A stretch of DNA of 62,828 bases. It comes from an uncultured Dorea sp. Lineage in GTDB: Bacteria; Bacillota_A; Clostridia; Lachnospirales; Lachnospiraceae. Below are positions 42,256 through 51,327 of this stretch, one piece after another. The notes under the pieces are model-generated. The model made no database searches, was not told where the DNA came from, and worked only from the letters and a program-made list of their open reading frames with translations. Numbering within the stretch: the first letter of the stretch is position 1; every line of letters starts with the position of its first letter. Both the position numbers and the translations under genes were made by a program. The stretch covers positions 273-63,100 of the forward strand of contig CAJTRO010000019.1 of the NCBI GenBank assembly GCA_910579015.1, given 5' to 3'.

Positions 42256-42603
42256 ATGAACGATATCATCAAGAGCATTGAAGCGGAGCAGTTAAAAGAG
42301 ACTGTACCGGTATTCCATGTAGGAGATACTGTAAAGGTATACGGTAAGATCAAGGAAGGTAACCGCGAGAGGATTCAGGTATTCGAGGGAACGGTCCTCA
42401 AGAAGCAGGGCGGCGGATCCAGAGAGACATTTACAGTAAGAAAGAACTCCAACGGAATCGGTGTTGAGAAGACATGGCCGCTGCATTCTCCTAACGTTGA
42501 GCGGGTTGAGGTAGTAAGAAGAGGTAAGGTAAGAAGAGCGAAGCTTTACTACTTAAGAGACCGCGTGGGCAAGAAGGCAAAGGTAAAAGAACTGGTAAAA
42601 TAA
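42256..42603 (+). CDS. rplS: Ribosomal protein L19
   Basis: The 115-residue protein matches L19 throughout: GDTVKVYGKIKEGNRERIQ, FEGTVLKKQGGGSRETFTVR and KVRRAKLYYLRDRVGKKAK. It lies at the 30S-50S interface. It has a strong AAGGAGG site, its own promoter, and a terminator directly after it. Confidence 0.98.
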   Translation: MNDIIKSIEAEQLKETVPVFHVGDTVKVYGKIKEGNRERIQVFEGTVLKKQGGGSRETFTVRKNSNGIGVEKTWPLHSPNVERVEVVRRGKVRRAKLYYLRDRVGKKAKVKELVK

Positions 42604-42613
42604 GAGACAGGAT

Positions 42614-42655
42614 GAAGGGGGCAAGTACATCTTATTGTATGTTGTCCCTTTTCGT
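42614..42655 (+). terminator. Rho-independent terminator after rplS
   Basis: AAGGGGGCAAGTACAT pairs with ATGTTGTCCCTT (with one or two mismatches) around CTTATTGT and is followed by TTCGTTTTATT. Confidence 0.75.
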
Positions 42656-42735
42656 TTTATTATTTGCGGCGGATTGTCCGGGAGACGGCTTTTGCCGGGG
42701 CGCAGGGGTTCGGATAGTCCGGTGGGGGGAGACGC

Positions 42736-43338
42736 ATGGGACGCAGACGGAAAAAACGTTTATTCAAGAAAGCAAGGAAGAAGAAGTTCAAGCTCCATAT
42801 TGACCTCGAGCGGGTGAGGGCGGCGTTGGTGTGGATCTTCAAGATCGGCGCGGTCTGTTTCCTGGCTTTTGTACTCGTATGGTATTTTGGACAGCAGATC
42901 AGCACGGTGGGAGATTCCATGAACCCGGTGCTTAAGAATGGCGATGTGGTCCTGGTGGACCGGCTCATCTATAATGCCATGGCCCCGAGACGGGGGGATA
43001 TTATCGTGTTCAAACCAAAGGGGAATGAGAATGTCCATTATTATACGAAGAGGATCATCGGCCTGCCGGGAGAGGATATAGAGATCATAGAGAACCGGAT
43101 CTATATCGACGGCGTGAAGCTTGACGAGGAGTATAAGACCACGGATATTGACGACGTGGGGATCGTGGACGAGAAGATACGGCTTGCAGAGGACGAATAT
43201 TTTGTGCTGGGAGACAACCGTGTAAGCAGTGAAGACAGCCGGAATGCGGATGTGGGTAACGTAAAGAGAGAGTATATCTATGGGAAGGCATGGTTCGTGC
43301 TGTCGCCCAGGGAAGATTTTGGATGGATAAAGAAGTAA
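42736..43338 (+). CDS. lepB: Type I signal peptidase (first copy)
   Basis: The 200-residue protein has a very basic cytoplasmic N-terminus, one membrane segment (about residues 31-51) and then the catalytic VGDSMNPVLKNGD (Ser61), the lysine region YYTKRIIGLPGEDIEI and YFVLGDNRVSSEDSR. It cleaves signal peptides outside the membrane. A second copy lies at 44236-44805, with rbgA between them. The basic tail at the N-terminus distinguishes this copy. Confidence 0.95.
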   Translation: MGRRRKKRLFKKARKKKFKLHIDLERVRAALVWIFKIGAVCFLAFVLVWYFGQQISTVGDSMNPVLKNGDVVLVDRLIYNAMAPRRGDIIVFKPKGNENVHYYTKRIIGLPGEDIEIIENRIYIDGVKLDEEYKTTDIDDVGIVDEKIRLAEDEYFVLGDNRVSSEDSRNADVGNVKREYIYGKAWFVLSPREDFGWIKK

Positions 43339-43350
43339 AGGAGCAGGAAT

Positions 43351-44190
43351 ATGCATTTTCAATGGTATCCAGGTCATATGACGAAAGCAAAGCGTATGAT
43401 GCAGGAGAATATGAAGCTTATCGATCTGGTCATCGAGCTTGTAGATGCCAGGATCCCGCAGAGCAGCCGGAATCCGGATGTTGATGAGCTTGGGAAGAAT
43501 AAGGCAAGGCTCATCCTGCTGAATAAAGCGGACCTTGCCGGGGAGAAATGGAATGACGCATGGGCAGAGTATTTCCGGGAGAAGGGATATCTGGCGGTGA
43601 AGGTGGATTCCAGAAAGAACAAAGGCATGAAGCCTGTCAACAGTGTAATTCAGGAGGCATGTAAGGAGAAGCTAGAAAGGGACCGGAAACGGGGAATCCT
43701 TAACCGTCCGGTTCGGGCGATGGTGGTCGGGATCCCGAATGTGGGAAAGTCTACATTTATCAATTCGCTGGCGGGAAAGGCGTGTGCGAAGACCGGCAAT
43801 AAGCCGGGCGTCACGAAAGGAAAGCAGTGGATCCGCCTGAACAGGCAGGTGGAGCTTCTGGATACCCCCGGGATCCTGTGGCCGAAGTTCGAGGATCAGC
43901 GGGTAGGACTTATGCTGGCGTATATCGGTTCCATAAAGGATGAGATCCTGAATACGGAAGAACTGGCGGCAGAGCTGATCGGGCATCTCGGCCTGCATTA
44001 TCCGGGTGTGCTGGAAGAAAAGTATCAGATTGAAAACGATGCGGATGCATATGAGATGCTTAAGCGGATTGCCCTTAGCAGGCATTGTCTCCTTAAGGGA
44101 AGCGAACTGGATACAATGAAGGCGGCGGCCCTTCTGCTGGATGATTTCCGTAATGGAAGGCTTGGAAGGCTTACACTGGAATATCCGTAG
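43351..44190 (+). CDS. rbgA: Ribosome biogenesis GTPase RbgA (YlqF)
   Basis: The 279-residue protein is a circularly permuted GTPase. NKAD (in LLNKADLA) comes before the P-loop GIPNVGKSTF, followed by PGVTKGKQW and DTPGILWP. The start HFQWYPGHMTKAKRMM is diagnostic. It assists a late step in 50S assembly. It is 12 bases behind the first signal peptidase gene. Confidence 0.97.
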   Translation: MHFQWYPGHMTKAKRMMQENMKLIDLVIELVDARIPQSSRNPDVDELGKNKARLILLNKADLAGEKWNDAWAEYFREKGYLAVKVDSRKNKGMKPVNSVIQEACKEKLERDRKRGILNRPVRAMVVGIPNVGKSTFINSLAGKACAKTGNKPGVTKGKQWIRLNRQVELLDTPGILWPKFEDQRVGLMLAYIGSIKDEILNTEELAAELIGHLGLHYPGVLEEKYQIENDADAYEMLKRIALSRHCLLKGSELDTMKAAALLLDDFRNGRLGRLTLEYP

Positions 44191-44235
44191 AAGCGTGCCG
44201 GGATATTGGATGTGAGTTAGAAGGAGACAGCGGCT

Positions 44236-44805
44236 ATGGCAGAAAGAGACAGGAGAAATGAAGAAGAAAGGGGAATCTTGAGGACTCTGGGAGGATGGAT
44301 CTTATATATAGTGGTGATCGTAGGGCTTACCTATCTGATTATTACGTTTGTAGGACAGAGAACCAGGGTGAGCGGTTCTTCTATGGAGACAACATTAAGT
44401 GACGGCGATAATCTGATCGTGGATAAGCTGACATATCATTTTAAGGAGCCGAAGAGATTCGATATTATCGTATTTCCCTATCAGCATGAGGAGAATACCT
44501 ACTATATCAAGAGGATCATAGGTCTTCCGGGAGAGACGGTACAGGTAATTGACGGACATGTGTACATTGACAATGAGATTCTTTCCAGTGACGTGTACGG
44601 CGCGGAGGTGATGGATTCGCCCGGGATCGCGTCGGAGCCGGTTGTTTTGGGAGAGGATGAGTATTTTGTGCTTGGCGACAACCGGAATCACAGCTCGGAC
44701 AGCCGCGATCCAAGCGTAGGAGTATTGAAGAGAGAATATCTGATAGGCAGGGCATGGGTTCGCATCTATCCGTTCGACAGGCTTGGAGTGATCAGGCATG
44801 AATAA
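44236..44805 (+). CDS. lepB: Type I signal peptidase (second copy)
   Basis: The 189-residue protein has an N-terminal membrane segment (about residues 20-39), VSGSSMETTLSDGD with catalytic Ser49, YYIKRIIGLPGETVQV with the lysine, and YFVLGDNRNHSSDSRD. Its acidic/charged N-terminus differs from the basic one of the other copy, and the two are only moderately alike. It may handle a different set of substrates. It overlaps rnhB by eight bases. Confidence 0.95.
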   Translation: MAERDRRNEEERGILRTLGGWILYIVVIVGLTYLIITFVGQRTRVSGSSMETTLSDGDNLIVDKLTYHFKEPKRFDIIVFPYQHEENTYYIKRIIGLPGETVQVIDGHVYIDNEILSSDVYGAEVMDSPGIASEPVVLGEDEYFVLGDNRNHSSDSRDPSVGVLKREYLIGRAWVRIYPFDRLGVIRHE

Positions 44806-45457
44806 GCGGGAGGAAGAGAAGCTTCGCAGGAAGCAGGAGAAGCTTGAAAAGGAACTGGTACGGCTTGAGGCGATGCGTGCGTATGAGAAGGAATATGGCA
44901 TGTACAGGTATATCTGCGGGATTGATGAGGCGGGCAGAGGTCCGCTTGCGGGGCCGGTTGTGGCGGGCGCGGTGATCCTGCCTGAGGACTGTACCATTCT
45001 CTGGCTGAATGATTCCAAGAAGTTATCCGCGAAGAAGCGGGAGATGCTCTATGATGAGATCATGGAGAAGGCGCTGGCCGTCGGAGTGGGGATGGCAGGC
45101 CCGGCAAGGATTGATGAGATCAATATCCTTCAGGCAACGTATGAGGCGATGCGTATGGCCATAGGGAAGCTTAAGGTCCGGCCGAATATCCTGCTCAATG
45201 ATGCGGTTACGATCCCGGATGTCAGGATCCCGCAGGTTCCCATTATCAAAGGAGACGCAAAGAGCGTGTCGATCGCGGCGGCAAGTATCATTGCCAAGGT
45301 TACCAGGGACCGTCTGATGGAGGAATATGACAAGGTGATTCCGGGCTATGGGTTTGCAGGTCATAAGGGCTATGGCACGAAGGCGCATATCGAGAAGCTT
45401 AGAGAACTGGGGGCGTCGCCGATACACAGAGCTTCTTTTATCAGGAATTTTGTATAG
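44798..45457 (+). CDS. rnhB: Ribonuclease HII
   Basis: The 219-residue protein has the signature YICGIDEAGRGPLAGPVVAGAV with two catalytic acids and LNDAVTIPD...IKGDAKSVSIAAAS with the rest. It removes RNA from RNA/DNA hybrids and single ribonucleotides. An N-terminal charged helix of about 35 residues (EEKLRRKQEKLEKELVRLEA) precedes the catalytic domain, as in many Firmicutes. Confidence 0.96.
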   Translation: MNKREEEKLRRKQEKLEKELVRLEAMRAYEKEYGMYRYICGIDEAGRGPLAGPVVAGAVILPEDCTILWLNDSKKLSAKKREMLYDEIMEKALAVGVGMAGPARIDEINILQATYEAMRMAIGKLKVRPNILLNDAVTIPDVRIPQVPIIKGDAKSVSIAAASIIAKVTRDRLMEEYDKVIPGYGFAGHKGYGTKAHIEKLRELGASPIHRASFIRNFV

Positions 45458-45480
45458 AATATCGAGGCAGATGGAATTGG

Positions 45481-45840
45481 ATGAAGGAAAATAAAAGAAA
45501 AACGGGTACGGAGTATGAGAGGAAAGCCGGAGATTATCTGGAGGAGAACGGCTATGAGATTCTGGAGTATAATTTCCGCTGCCGGACAGGCGAGGTTGAT
45601 ATCATCGCACGCGACGGGGAGTATCTTGTCTTCTGCGAGGTAAAGTACCGTTCGGATGCAAAAAGCGGACATCCGGCGGAGGCGGTGGACAGGAAGAAGC
45701 AGCAGAGTATATCGAAGTGCGCCCTGTACTATATTACAAGCCGCAATCTCATGGATATACCGTGCCGGTTTGACGTGATAGGCTTTGAGGGAGATACGAT
45801 GACCGTATATCCGGATGCTTTTGATTATATTGGAGGATAG
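45481..45840 (+). CDS. YraN-family (UPF0102) nuclease-fold protein
   Basis: The 119-residue protein has GTEYERKAGDYLEENGYEIL and the restriction-nuclease-like core RTGEVDIIARDGEYLVFCEVKYR, with the E-x-D and E-x-K residues. Function is not established, though the fold suggests a DNA role. It follows rnhB and precedes pgeF by three bases. Confidence 0.92.
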   Translation: MKENKRKTGTEYERKAGDYLEENGYEILEYNFRCRTGEVDIIARDGEYLVFCEVKYRSDAKSGHPAEAVDRKKQQSISKCALYYITSRNLMDIPCRFDVIGFEGDTMTVYPDAFDYIGG

Positions 45841-45843
45841 TTT

Positions 45844-46692
45844 ATGAGTCTGGGGTTAAAATATAAGAATGAAGAGCATATATTTGACGAGAAAGAGGTA
45901 AATGGAGTTCCGTTTCTCTCGTATCCGATGCTTGAAAAGACTGGTATCGTAAAGCACGGGTTTTCTACAAGGCTTGGAGGCGTCAGTACGGGATACTGCG
46001 CGACGATGAATATCAGCACGACAAGAGGGGACGATCCGGAGGCGGTAGAAGAAAACTGCCGGAGGATTGCGTCCGCGATCGGGGTGGATCCTTCGGATTT
46101 TACTTATACGAATCAGACGCATACGACCAATGTGGCTGTGGTGGAGAAAGGAGACCGGGGACATCGGTTCATGGACACGGACGGAATGGTGACGGATGTG
46201 CCGGGGATCTGTCTTGTGACCTTTTATGCGGATTGTGTACCGTTGTTTTTTGTAGATCCGGTACACCGTGCCATCGGGCTTAGCCATTCCGGATGGAGGG
46301 GAACGGCAGGGAAGATCGGCAGGATCACTCTCGAACGGATGAAGGAGAGGTATGGGACAGAGCCTTCGCAGGTGACAGCCGCCATAGGCCCGTCCATCTG
46401 CCGGGAATGTTATGAGGTCAGCGAGGATGTGATCGAGAAGTTCCGGGAGAATTTTGACAGGCGTCTGTGGCCCGAGCTGTTTTATGAGAAAGAGGACGGG
46501 AAATATCAGCTCGATCTCTGGAGGGCGAACCAGGCCGTGCTTATGGAAGCGGGAGTGCATAAAGAACAGATCGCGGTTACGAACCTGTGTACGCACTGTA
46601 ATCCCAAAATCCTCTTCTCCCACAGAAGCACGGGGACGAAGAGAGGCAATCTGAGCGCTTTTCTTGCGCTGAGACAGTGCGCGTACTCTTAA
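45844..46692 (+). CDS. pgeF: PgeF/YfiH-family (polyphenol oxidase/peptidoglycan editing) protein
   Basis: The 282-residue protein has HGFSTRLGGVSTGYCATMN, TNQTHTTNV, FYADCVPLFFVDPVHRAIG, HSGWRGTAGKI and AIGPSICRECYEV, with the His-Cys-His metal-binding set. Family members edit peptidoglycan precursors containing the wrong amino acid and were called laccases. It is coupled to the preceding gene. Confidence 0.92.
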   Translation: MSLGLKYKNEEHIFDEKEVNGVPFLSYPMLEKTGIVKHGFSTRLGGVSTGYCATMNISTTRGDDPEAVEENCRRIASAIGVDPSDFTYTNQTHTTNVAVVEKGDRGHRFMDTDGMVTDVPGICLVTFYADCVPLFFVDPVHRAIGLSHSGWRGTAGKIGRITLERMKERYGTEPSQVTAAIGPSICRECYEVSEDVIEKFRENFDRRLWPELFYEKEDGKYQLDLWRANQAVLMEAGVHKEQIAVTNLCTHCNPKILFSHRSTGTKRGNLSAFLALRQCAYS

Positions 46693-46780
46693 AAAGGGTG
46701 TGCAGGAAAATATCATGCAGACAGTGTATGAAGGAGCAGTATAGAATAAGGGCAGGACAGCAGAAAGGGAGTATGGCATA

Positions 46781-47701
46781 GTGGTACCAGTACCGGTGAG
46801 TGGAACAGAGACTACGGCGGGCAACGTGGCGGCGACGGCCGTGGTAGAAGTGGCGGAAGTGACGCAGGATACGGTGGAAGAAGTGAACCGCCTTGCACAG
46901 TATATCCAGGACAGCATCCCAAAGCTTGCAGGCTTTGGAGTACGTGTTCTGATCGCGCTTGTAGTTTTCTTTCTTGGAAGGATTGTGATCAGGTGGATAC
47001 AGAAGCTGGTACGCCGGTCGTTAGAGCGTTCCGGTGCGGATAAAGGGGTGGAACAGTTTGTAGATTCTTTCCTGAAGGTTGGACTGTATTCTCTTCTGAT
47101 CTTCAGTATCGCGGCCAAGTTCGGGCTGGATACGGCTTCGGTTGCGGCGCTTTTGGCTTCCGGCGGTGTCGCCATTGGTCTGGCATTGCAGGGAAGCTTA
47201 TCGAACTTTGCGGGCGGCGTCCTGATACTGCTTCTTAAACCCTTTGAGGTGGGGGATTATATTACTGAGGATACGAATCACAATGAAGGGACGGTCAAGG
47301 AGATCCAGATCTTCTATACGAAGCTGAGTACCATTGATAATAAGACGATCGTGATCCCTAACGGGATACTGACCAACAGCAGTCTGACCAATGCGACGGC
47401 AAAGGATGAGAGAAGGCTTGACCTTAAGGTGTCGATCTCCTATCAGGCGGATCTCAGAAAGGCGAAGAAGCTGATCGAGGAGATCCTGGCGTCGGATGTC
47501 TGTGTGATGAAGGACGAGGAGATCAATGTGTTTGTAGACGATCTGGCGGAGAGCGCGGTGGTCTTAGGGGCGAGGGCGTGGGTTAAGAATGATGAATTCT
47601 GGCCGACAAGATGGAGGCTTCTGGAGACGATCAAGCTGACGCTTGACGAGCATGAAATTGAGATTCCGTATCCGCAGATGACGGTGCATGTAAAAGAATG
47701 A
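46781..47701 (+). CDS. Small-conductance mechanosensitive channel (MscS family)
   Basis: The 306-residue protein has three N-terminal hydrophobic segments. The third (TASVAALLASGGVAIGLALQ, then GSLSNFAGGVLILLLKPF) is the pore-lining helix of MscS, followed by the beta domain (DNKTIVIPNGILTNSSLTN). It releases solutes on hypo-osmotic shock. It starts with GTG after AGAAAGGGAG. A tRNA follows after 89 bases. Confidence 0.94.
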   Translation: MVPVPVSGTETTAGNVAATAVVEVAEVTQDTVEEVNRLAQYIQDSIPKLAGFGVRVLIALVVFFLGRIVIRWIQKLVRRSLERSGADKGVEQFVDSFLKVGLYSLLIFSIAAKFGLDTASVAALLASGGVAIGLALQGSLSNFAGGVLILLLKPFEVGDYITEDTNHNEGTVKEIQIFYTKLSTIDNKTIVIPNGILTNSSLTNATAKDERRLDLKVSISYQADLRKAKKLIEEILASDVCVMKDEEINVFVDDLAESAVVLGARAWVKNDEFWPTRWRLLETIKLTLDEHEIEIPYPQMTVHVKE

Positions 47702-47731
47702 CAAAAAATGGTTTAATTTTAAAAAAAGTTC

Positions 47732-47759
47732 TTGCATATTTTGAAAAGTTTGATATAAT
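47732..47759 (+). promoter_or_regulatory. Predicted promoter of the tRNA-Thr gene
   Basis: TTGCAT (47732-47737) and a perfect TATAAT (47754-47759) are 16 bases apart, 31 bases before the tRNA. Confidence 0.6.
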
Positions 47760-47790
47760 ATAATTCGTGGCTGTTAGTTAGAAGCCATTC

Positions 47791-47863
47791 GCTGGAATAG
47801 CTCAGTCGGTAGAGCACTTCACTCGTAATGAAGGGGTCGTCGGTTCAAGTCCGATTTCCAGCT
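47791..47863 (+). tRNA. tRNA-Thr (anticodon CGT)
   Basis: The 73-base gene folds as a full cloverleaf. The acceptor arms are GCTGGAA and TTCCAGC, the D-arm is GCTC...GAGC, the anticodon stem is CTTCA/TGAAG with loop CTCGTAA, and the T-arm is GTCGG-TTCAAGT-CCGAT. The anticodon CGT reads ACG codons. The discriminator base is T and CCA is not encoded. Promoter and terminator flank it. Confidence 0.95.
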
Positions 47864-47876
47864 TATATATCAGAGA

Positions 47877-47911
47877 ACCACAGATTCGACAGGGAGTCTG
47901 TGGTTTTTTAT
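47877..47911 (+). terminator. Rho-independent terminator of the tRNA gene
   Basis: ACCACAGA (47877-47884) pairs with TCTGTGGT (47897-47904) and is followed by TTTTTTATTTT. Confidence 0.88.
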
Positions 47912-47950
47912 TTTGCTGATTTTTGTTATTCCAGAAATCATTTGTAAGGA

Positions 47951-47980
47951 TTGCAGTTTTCGGCATTCATATGTTACAAT
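47951..47980 (+). promoter_or_regulatory. Predicted promoter of the hybrid sensor kinase
   Basis: TTGCAG (47951-47956) and TACAAT (47975-47980) are 18 bases apart, 68 bases upstream of the GTG start. The rest of the gap between 47701 and 48048 is taken by the tRNA and its signals. Confidence 0.55.
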
Positions 47981-48047
47981 GTAGATATTAGAATAGACCG
48001 CCGGTGTTTCAGGGAATTCTGGCAAAGGAAGAAATGAAGGTGAGATC

Positions 48048-51000
48048 GTGGATATAAAAGATTATGAAAAGATTTTACATGCAATACCGACTTCGGGAGT
48101 CTTTATTATCAGGGAGGATAATCATAAGATCTTATATTATAACGAGAGGGTACAGGAGATTGTGCCGCATGTACATATCGGGATGACCTGCTATGAGATG
48201 GGGAACCATTCCTGCATCAATTGCCCGCTACTGTCGATCGGGGACAGACAGGAGAATCGTTCGCTTGGTTATAACAGTCCTTTTGGCGAGATCGTAGATA
48301 TTGTGGCTGTCAAGACGCTGTGGGAAGGCAGTGTTCCGGCTTTTATCATTACTGTGACGCCTCATATACAGGCGATCACCCATTCTTATCACAAGATCCT
48401 CAGAGTCAATCTTACGAAGGACCGTTATGAAGTGGTGAAGATGAGGACGGAGGACAGGGCCATAGGCTATGGGAACGATACGTTTTCAAGCTGGATGGGG
48501 CAGTTTATCTATGACGGAGGCATCCACCCGGATGATATGAATAATTTTATATCGTTTACTCATCTGGAGCATATGAAGAAGGCTCTGGATTCCGGCAAGG
48601 AGATGCTGACCTGCTGCTACCGGAGGCGTACCGGGGAGGAGTACCGCTGGAATCTGATAGAGGTGGTGCCGGACTTTGCCGTTCCCTCTGAGGATCAGAT
48701 CATCTTCCTGTATGTGAAGGATGTGCATGACATCTTGCAGGAAAGTCTTGAGCTGGATGACGCCAGTATCCGGGTTCAGGAGGTGATCCGGACTCTGGGA
48801 GAGCAGAATTTCGGGATCTACGGCATCGACCTTGATACCGGAGAAGCGAATCTTGTGCGGGAGAACGGACATACACATACCGGCTGGAAGTCGTGGACGG
48901 TTCACTGGGATGAGATTATGGAGTCGCGTATCAGTAAGCAGGTCCATCCCAAGGACCGTGAGAATGTGTGCAGGAAGTTCTCGCTTGAGGGGCTCAGACA
49001 GATGCGGGACACTTCTGCACAGAAGGAGGATATGCTGTGCCAGTGGCGCGGAGAGGAAGAGCATGAATACCGGTATATGGCGGTGATCGCTTATTTCGGC
49101 GAGGGGCACGGTACGAAGAACTACGCGATCCTTGCCCTTCAGAACGTGGATAAGCGTGTACGGCAGGAGCACACGCTCACCTTAAGAGACATGCAGCTTG
49201 CGTCGATCCTGAAGTCCAGATACAGTGTGATGACCACCGTCTATTTAGAGAACGGACAGTGCGAGCAGATCCGCATCAACGAGGAAAGCGAGATGAAGGA
49301 GGTCTTCAGCGGGAATTATCACCGTTACTTCCAGAAGGTGCTGGAGACTGAGATCCGGCCGGAGGATGCGGAGGAATTCCGCAAGGTCATGAGCCCTGAG
49401 CACCTGTATCAGAAGGCGGCGAGAACGCGGGACTATCATGAAGAGATCTGTCAGTACCGGGTGACCGGCACTTCTCTTAAGTGGGTGGAGCAGCATGTGA
49501 TCTATGCCCGCAGGGGGACGAGGATGTCGATTAATATACTGGGACGGGATATTACCAGAGAGAAGCTTGCGGAAGAGCTGCGGATTAAGGAAGAAAAGGA
49601 GCAGGCAGACATTATCCGTACCCTGGGAGGGATGTTTTTTGCGACTTATTATGCCGACCTTGAGGAAGATACGTTCCGAAGCGTTACGCAGCTTGAGGAA
49701 GTGGGGAAGGCGCTGGATGGAACGGTTACCTATGACACTGGGATCAAGACGTATGCAGAGAATTTCATCCATCCGGACGACAGAGAGGAATATCTTAAGG
49801 TCTTAGGCAGAGAGAATCTTAGGCGGACGCTGAGCAGGAAGCAGCCTTATGTAACGCTGGCGTACCGCAAATTGCCGGAGAACGGCGATGTCAGGCCGCA
49901 GGAATACGGCTGGATCCGTGGAACCGCCGTCATGTCACAGGCCGACAGAGAGGGAAAGGTGCGCTCGATCGTCTATGCGGCTCAGGACGTCACGGAGAGC
50001 AAGCGCAAGGAGATGCGGGAGCAGCAGGCGCTGGAGGCGGCCTGTGAGGCTGCGGACCGCGCCAACGCGTCCAAGCAGGAATTCCTGTCTTGTATCAGTC
50101 ATAATGTTCGTACACCGATGAACGGCATCATGGGCATGATCAAGATCGCGGCAGACCATGTGGAGGATCCTGTGAGAGTGAAGGACTGTCTGGATAAGGC
50201 GTCTATGTCAAGCCATCAGCTCCTTTCCGTGCTGAATGAGATACTGGATATCAGCCAGATCAAGTCTGGCAATTTCGATCTGAAGGCAGAGACAATTAAT
50301 CTGCCTGATCTGATGCAGGAGGTGGCTGCGTTCATCCTTCCGGATGTAAAGGGGAAGGGACTGAAGCTTGAGTACCATCCGGTGAAGGTTGCCCATGAGA
50401 ATGTCCTGGGCGACCGCCTGCGGCTTTCGCAGATGTTTCTTAACATCCTGAGTAATTCGGTAAAATATACCCCGCCAGGCGGCGTGATAGAGGTATCCGT
50501 CACGGAGAATGAATCGGGAGAGCATGGATGCAGTTCTTATGATTTTGTGTTCAGTGATAACGGTATCGGTATGGAGGAAGAATTTATCCGGCATATATTC
50601 GAGCCTTTCAGCCGTGAGAAGGCCCCCAATGACAGCTATATCGACGGGGTGGGACTTGGACTGTCCATTGCGCAGAATATAGCGCGCATGATGGGCGGGA
50701 CCATCGGCGTGAAGAGCCATCCGGGACAGGGTTCACAGTTCATGGTGACGGTGATCTTAAGACTCCAGAATCCGACGAAGGGCGCCGAAGATCCGACGGA
50801 CGGGGCATACGGGGATGCTTCCGGTATTTCCTTCAGGGGATGTAAGATTCTTCTGGTGGAGGATAATGAGCTGAACCAGGAGATTGCCATGGAGTTTATC
50901 GGAGAGATCGGAGCGATGGTAGAATGTGCCGAGGACGGCCGCAAAGGGTTACAGCGTTTTGCGGAGATGCCGGAGGGATATTATGATATGATCCTGATGG

Positions 51001-51221
51001 ATATCCAGATGCCTGTCATGAACGGGTTTGAGGCTACGCGTGCGATCCGCAAGCTTCCGCGCGCAGACGCTTCGAAGATACCGATCATTGCCCTGTCAGC
51101 CAATGTGTCTGCGGAGGATATTGTCGCCGGAAGAGATGCGGGGATGAACGGGCATCTTGCCAAGCCGTTAGATATCCCGCAGCTCATGGAGCGTATGGAC
51201 TTCTGGCTGAATAACCGCTGA
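48048..51221 (+). CDS. Hybrid sensor histidine kinase with PAS repeats and receiver domain
   Basis: The 1057-residue protein begins with a PAS-like domain (SGVFIIREDNHKILYYNERV) bearing Cys48, Cys56 and Cys59 (CYEMGNHSCINC), followed by several more PAS-like units up to about residue 660. The HisKA phospho-acceptor is at about residue 684 (FLSCISHNVRTPMNGI). The ATPase domain follows (NSVKYTPPGGVIEV, FSDNGIGMEEEF, GVGLGLSIA), and then a receiver domain from about 932 (KILLVEDNELNQEI, MILMDIQMPVMNGF with the target Asp). There is no transmembrane segment, so it senses a cytoplasmic signal. No HPt domain or output regulator is next to it. Translation starts at GTG. Confidence 0.93.
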   Translation: MDIKDYEKILHAIPTSGVFIIREDNHKILYYNERVQEIVPHVHIGMTCYEMGNHSCINCPLLSIGDRQENRSLGYNSPFGEIVDIVAVKTLWEGSVPAFIITVTPHIQAITHSYHKILRVNLTKDRYEVVKMRTEDRAIGYGNDTFSSWMGQFIYDGGIHPDDMNNFISFTHLEHMKKALDSGKEMLTCCYRRRTGEEYRWNLIEVVPDFAVPSEDQIIFLYVKDVHDILQESLELDDASIRVQEVIRTLGEQNFGIYGIDLDTGEANLVRENGHTHTGWKSWTVHWDEIMESRISKQVHPKDRENVCRKFSLEGLRQMRDTSAQKEDMLCQWRGEEEHEYRYMAVIAYFGEGHGTKNYAILALQNVDKRVRQEHTLTLRDMQLASILKSRYSVMTTVYLENGQCEQIRINEESEMKEVFSGNYHRYFQKVLETEIRPEDAEEFRKVMSPEHLYQKAARTRDYHEEICQYRVTGTSLKWVEQHVIYARRGTRMSINILGRDITREKLAEELRIKEEKEQADIIRTLGGMFFATYYADLEEDTFRSVTQLEEVGKALDGTVTYDTGIKTYAENFIHPDDREEYLKVLGRENLRRTLSRKQPYVTLAYRKLPENGDVRPQEYGWIRGTAVMSQADREGKVRSIVYAAQDVTESKRKEMREQQALEAACEAADRANASKQEFLSCISHNVRTPMNGIMGMIKIAADHVEDPVRVKDCLDKASMSSHQLLSVLNEILDISQIKSGNFDLKAETINLPDLMQEVAAFILPDVKGKGLKLEYHPVKVAHENVLGDRLRLSQMFLNILSNSVKYTPPGGVIEVSVTENESGEHGCSSYDFVFSDNGIGMEEEFIRHIFEPFSREKAPNDSYIDGVGLGLSIAQNIARMMGGTIGVKSHPGQGSQFMVTVILRLQNPTKGAEDPTDGAYGDASGISFRGCKILLVEDNELNQEIAMEFIGEIGAMVECAEDGRKGLQRFAEMPEGYYDMILMDIQMPVMNGFEATRAIRKLPRADASKIPIIALSANVSAEDIVAGRDAGMNGHLAKPLDIPQLMERMDFWLNNR

Positions 51222-51327
51222 TATAGTAATATCCATTATTTACATTCTGTTTTCCCCTCCGTCATATGATAGAATGATTCTGTACCCCATATCAGAATAC
51301 ATGTATGAACAGGAGGAGGGAAACGGG

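Noticed and set aside
45856..47175. A 439-codon open frame on the - strand across pgeF and mscS
   Set aside because: It covers two clear genes on the other strand and has no family likeness.
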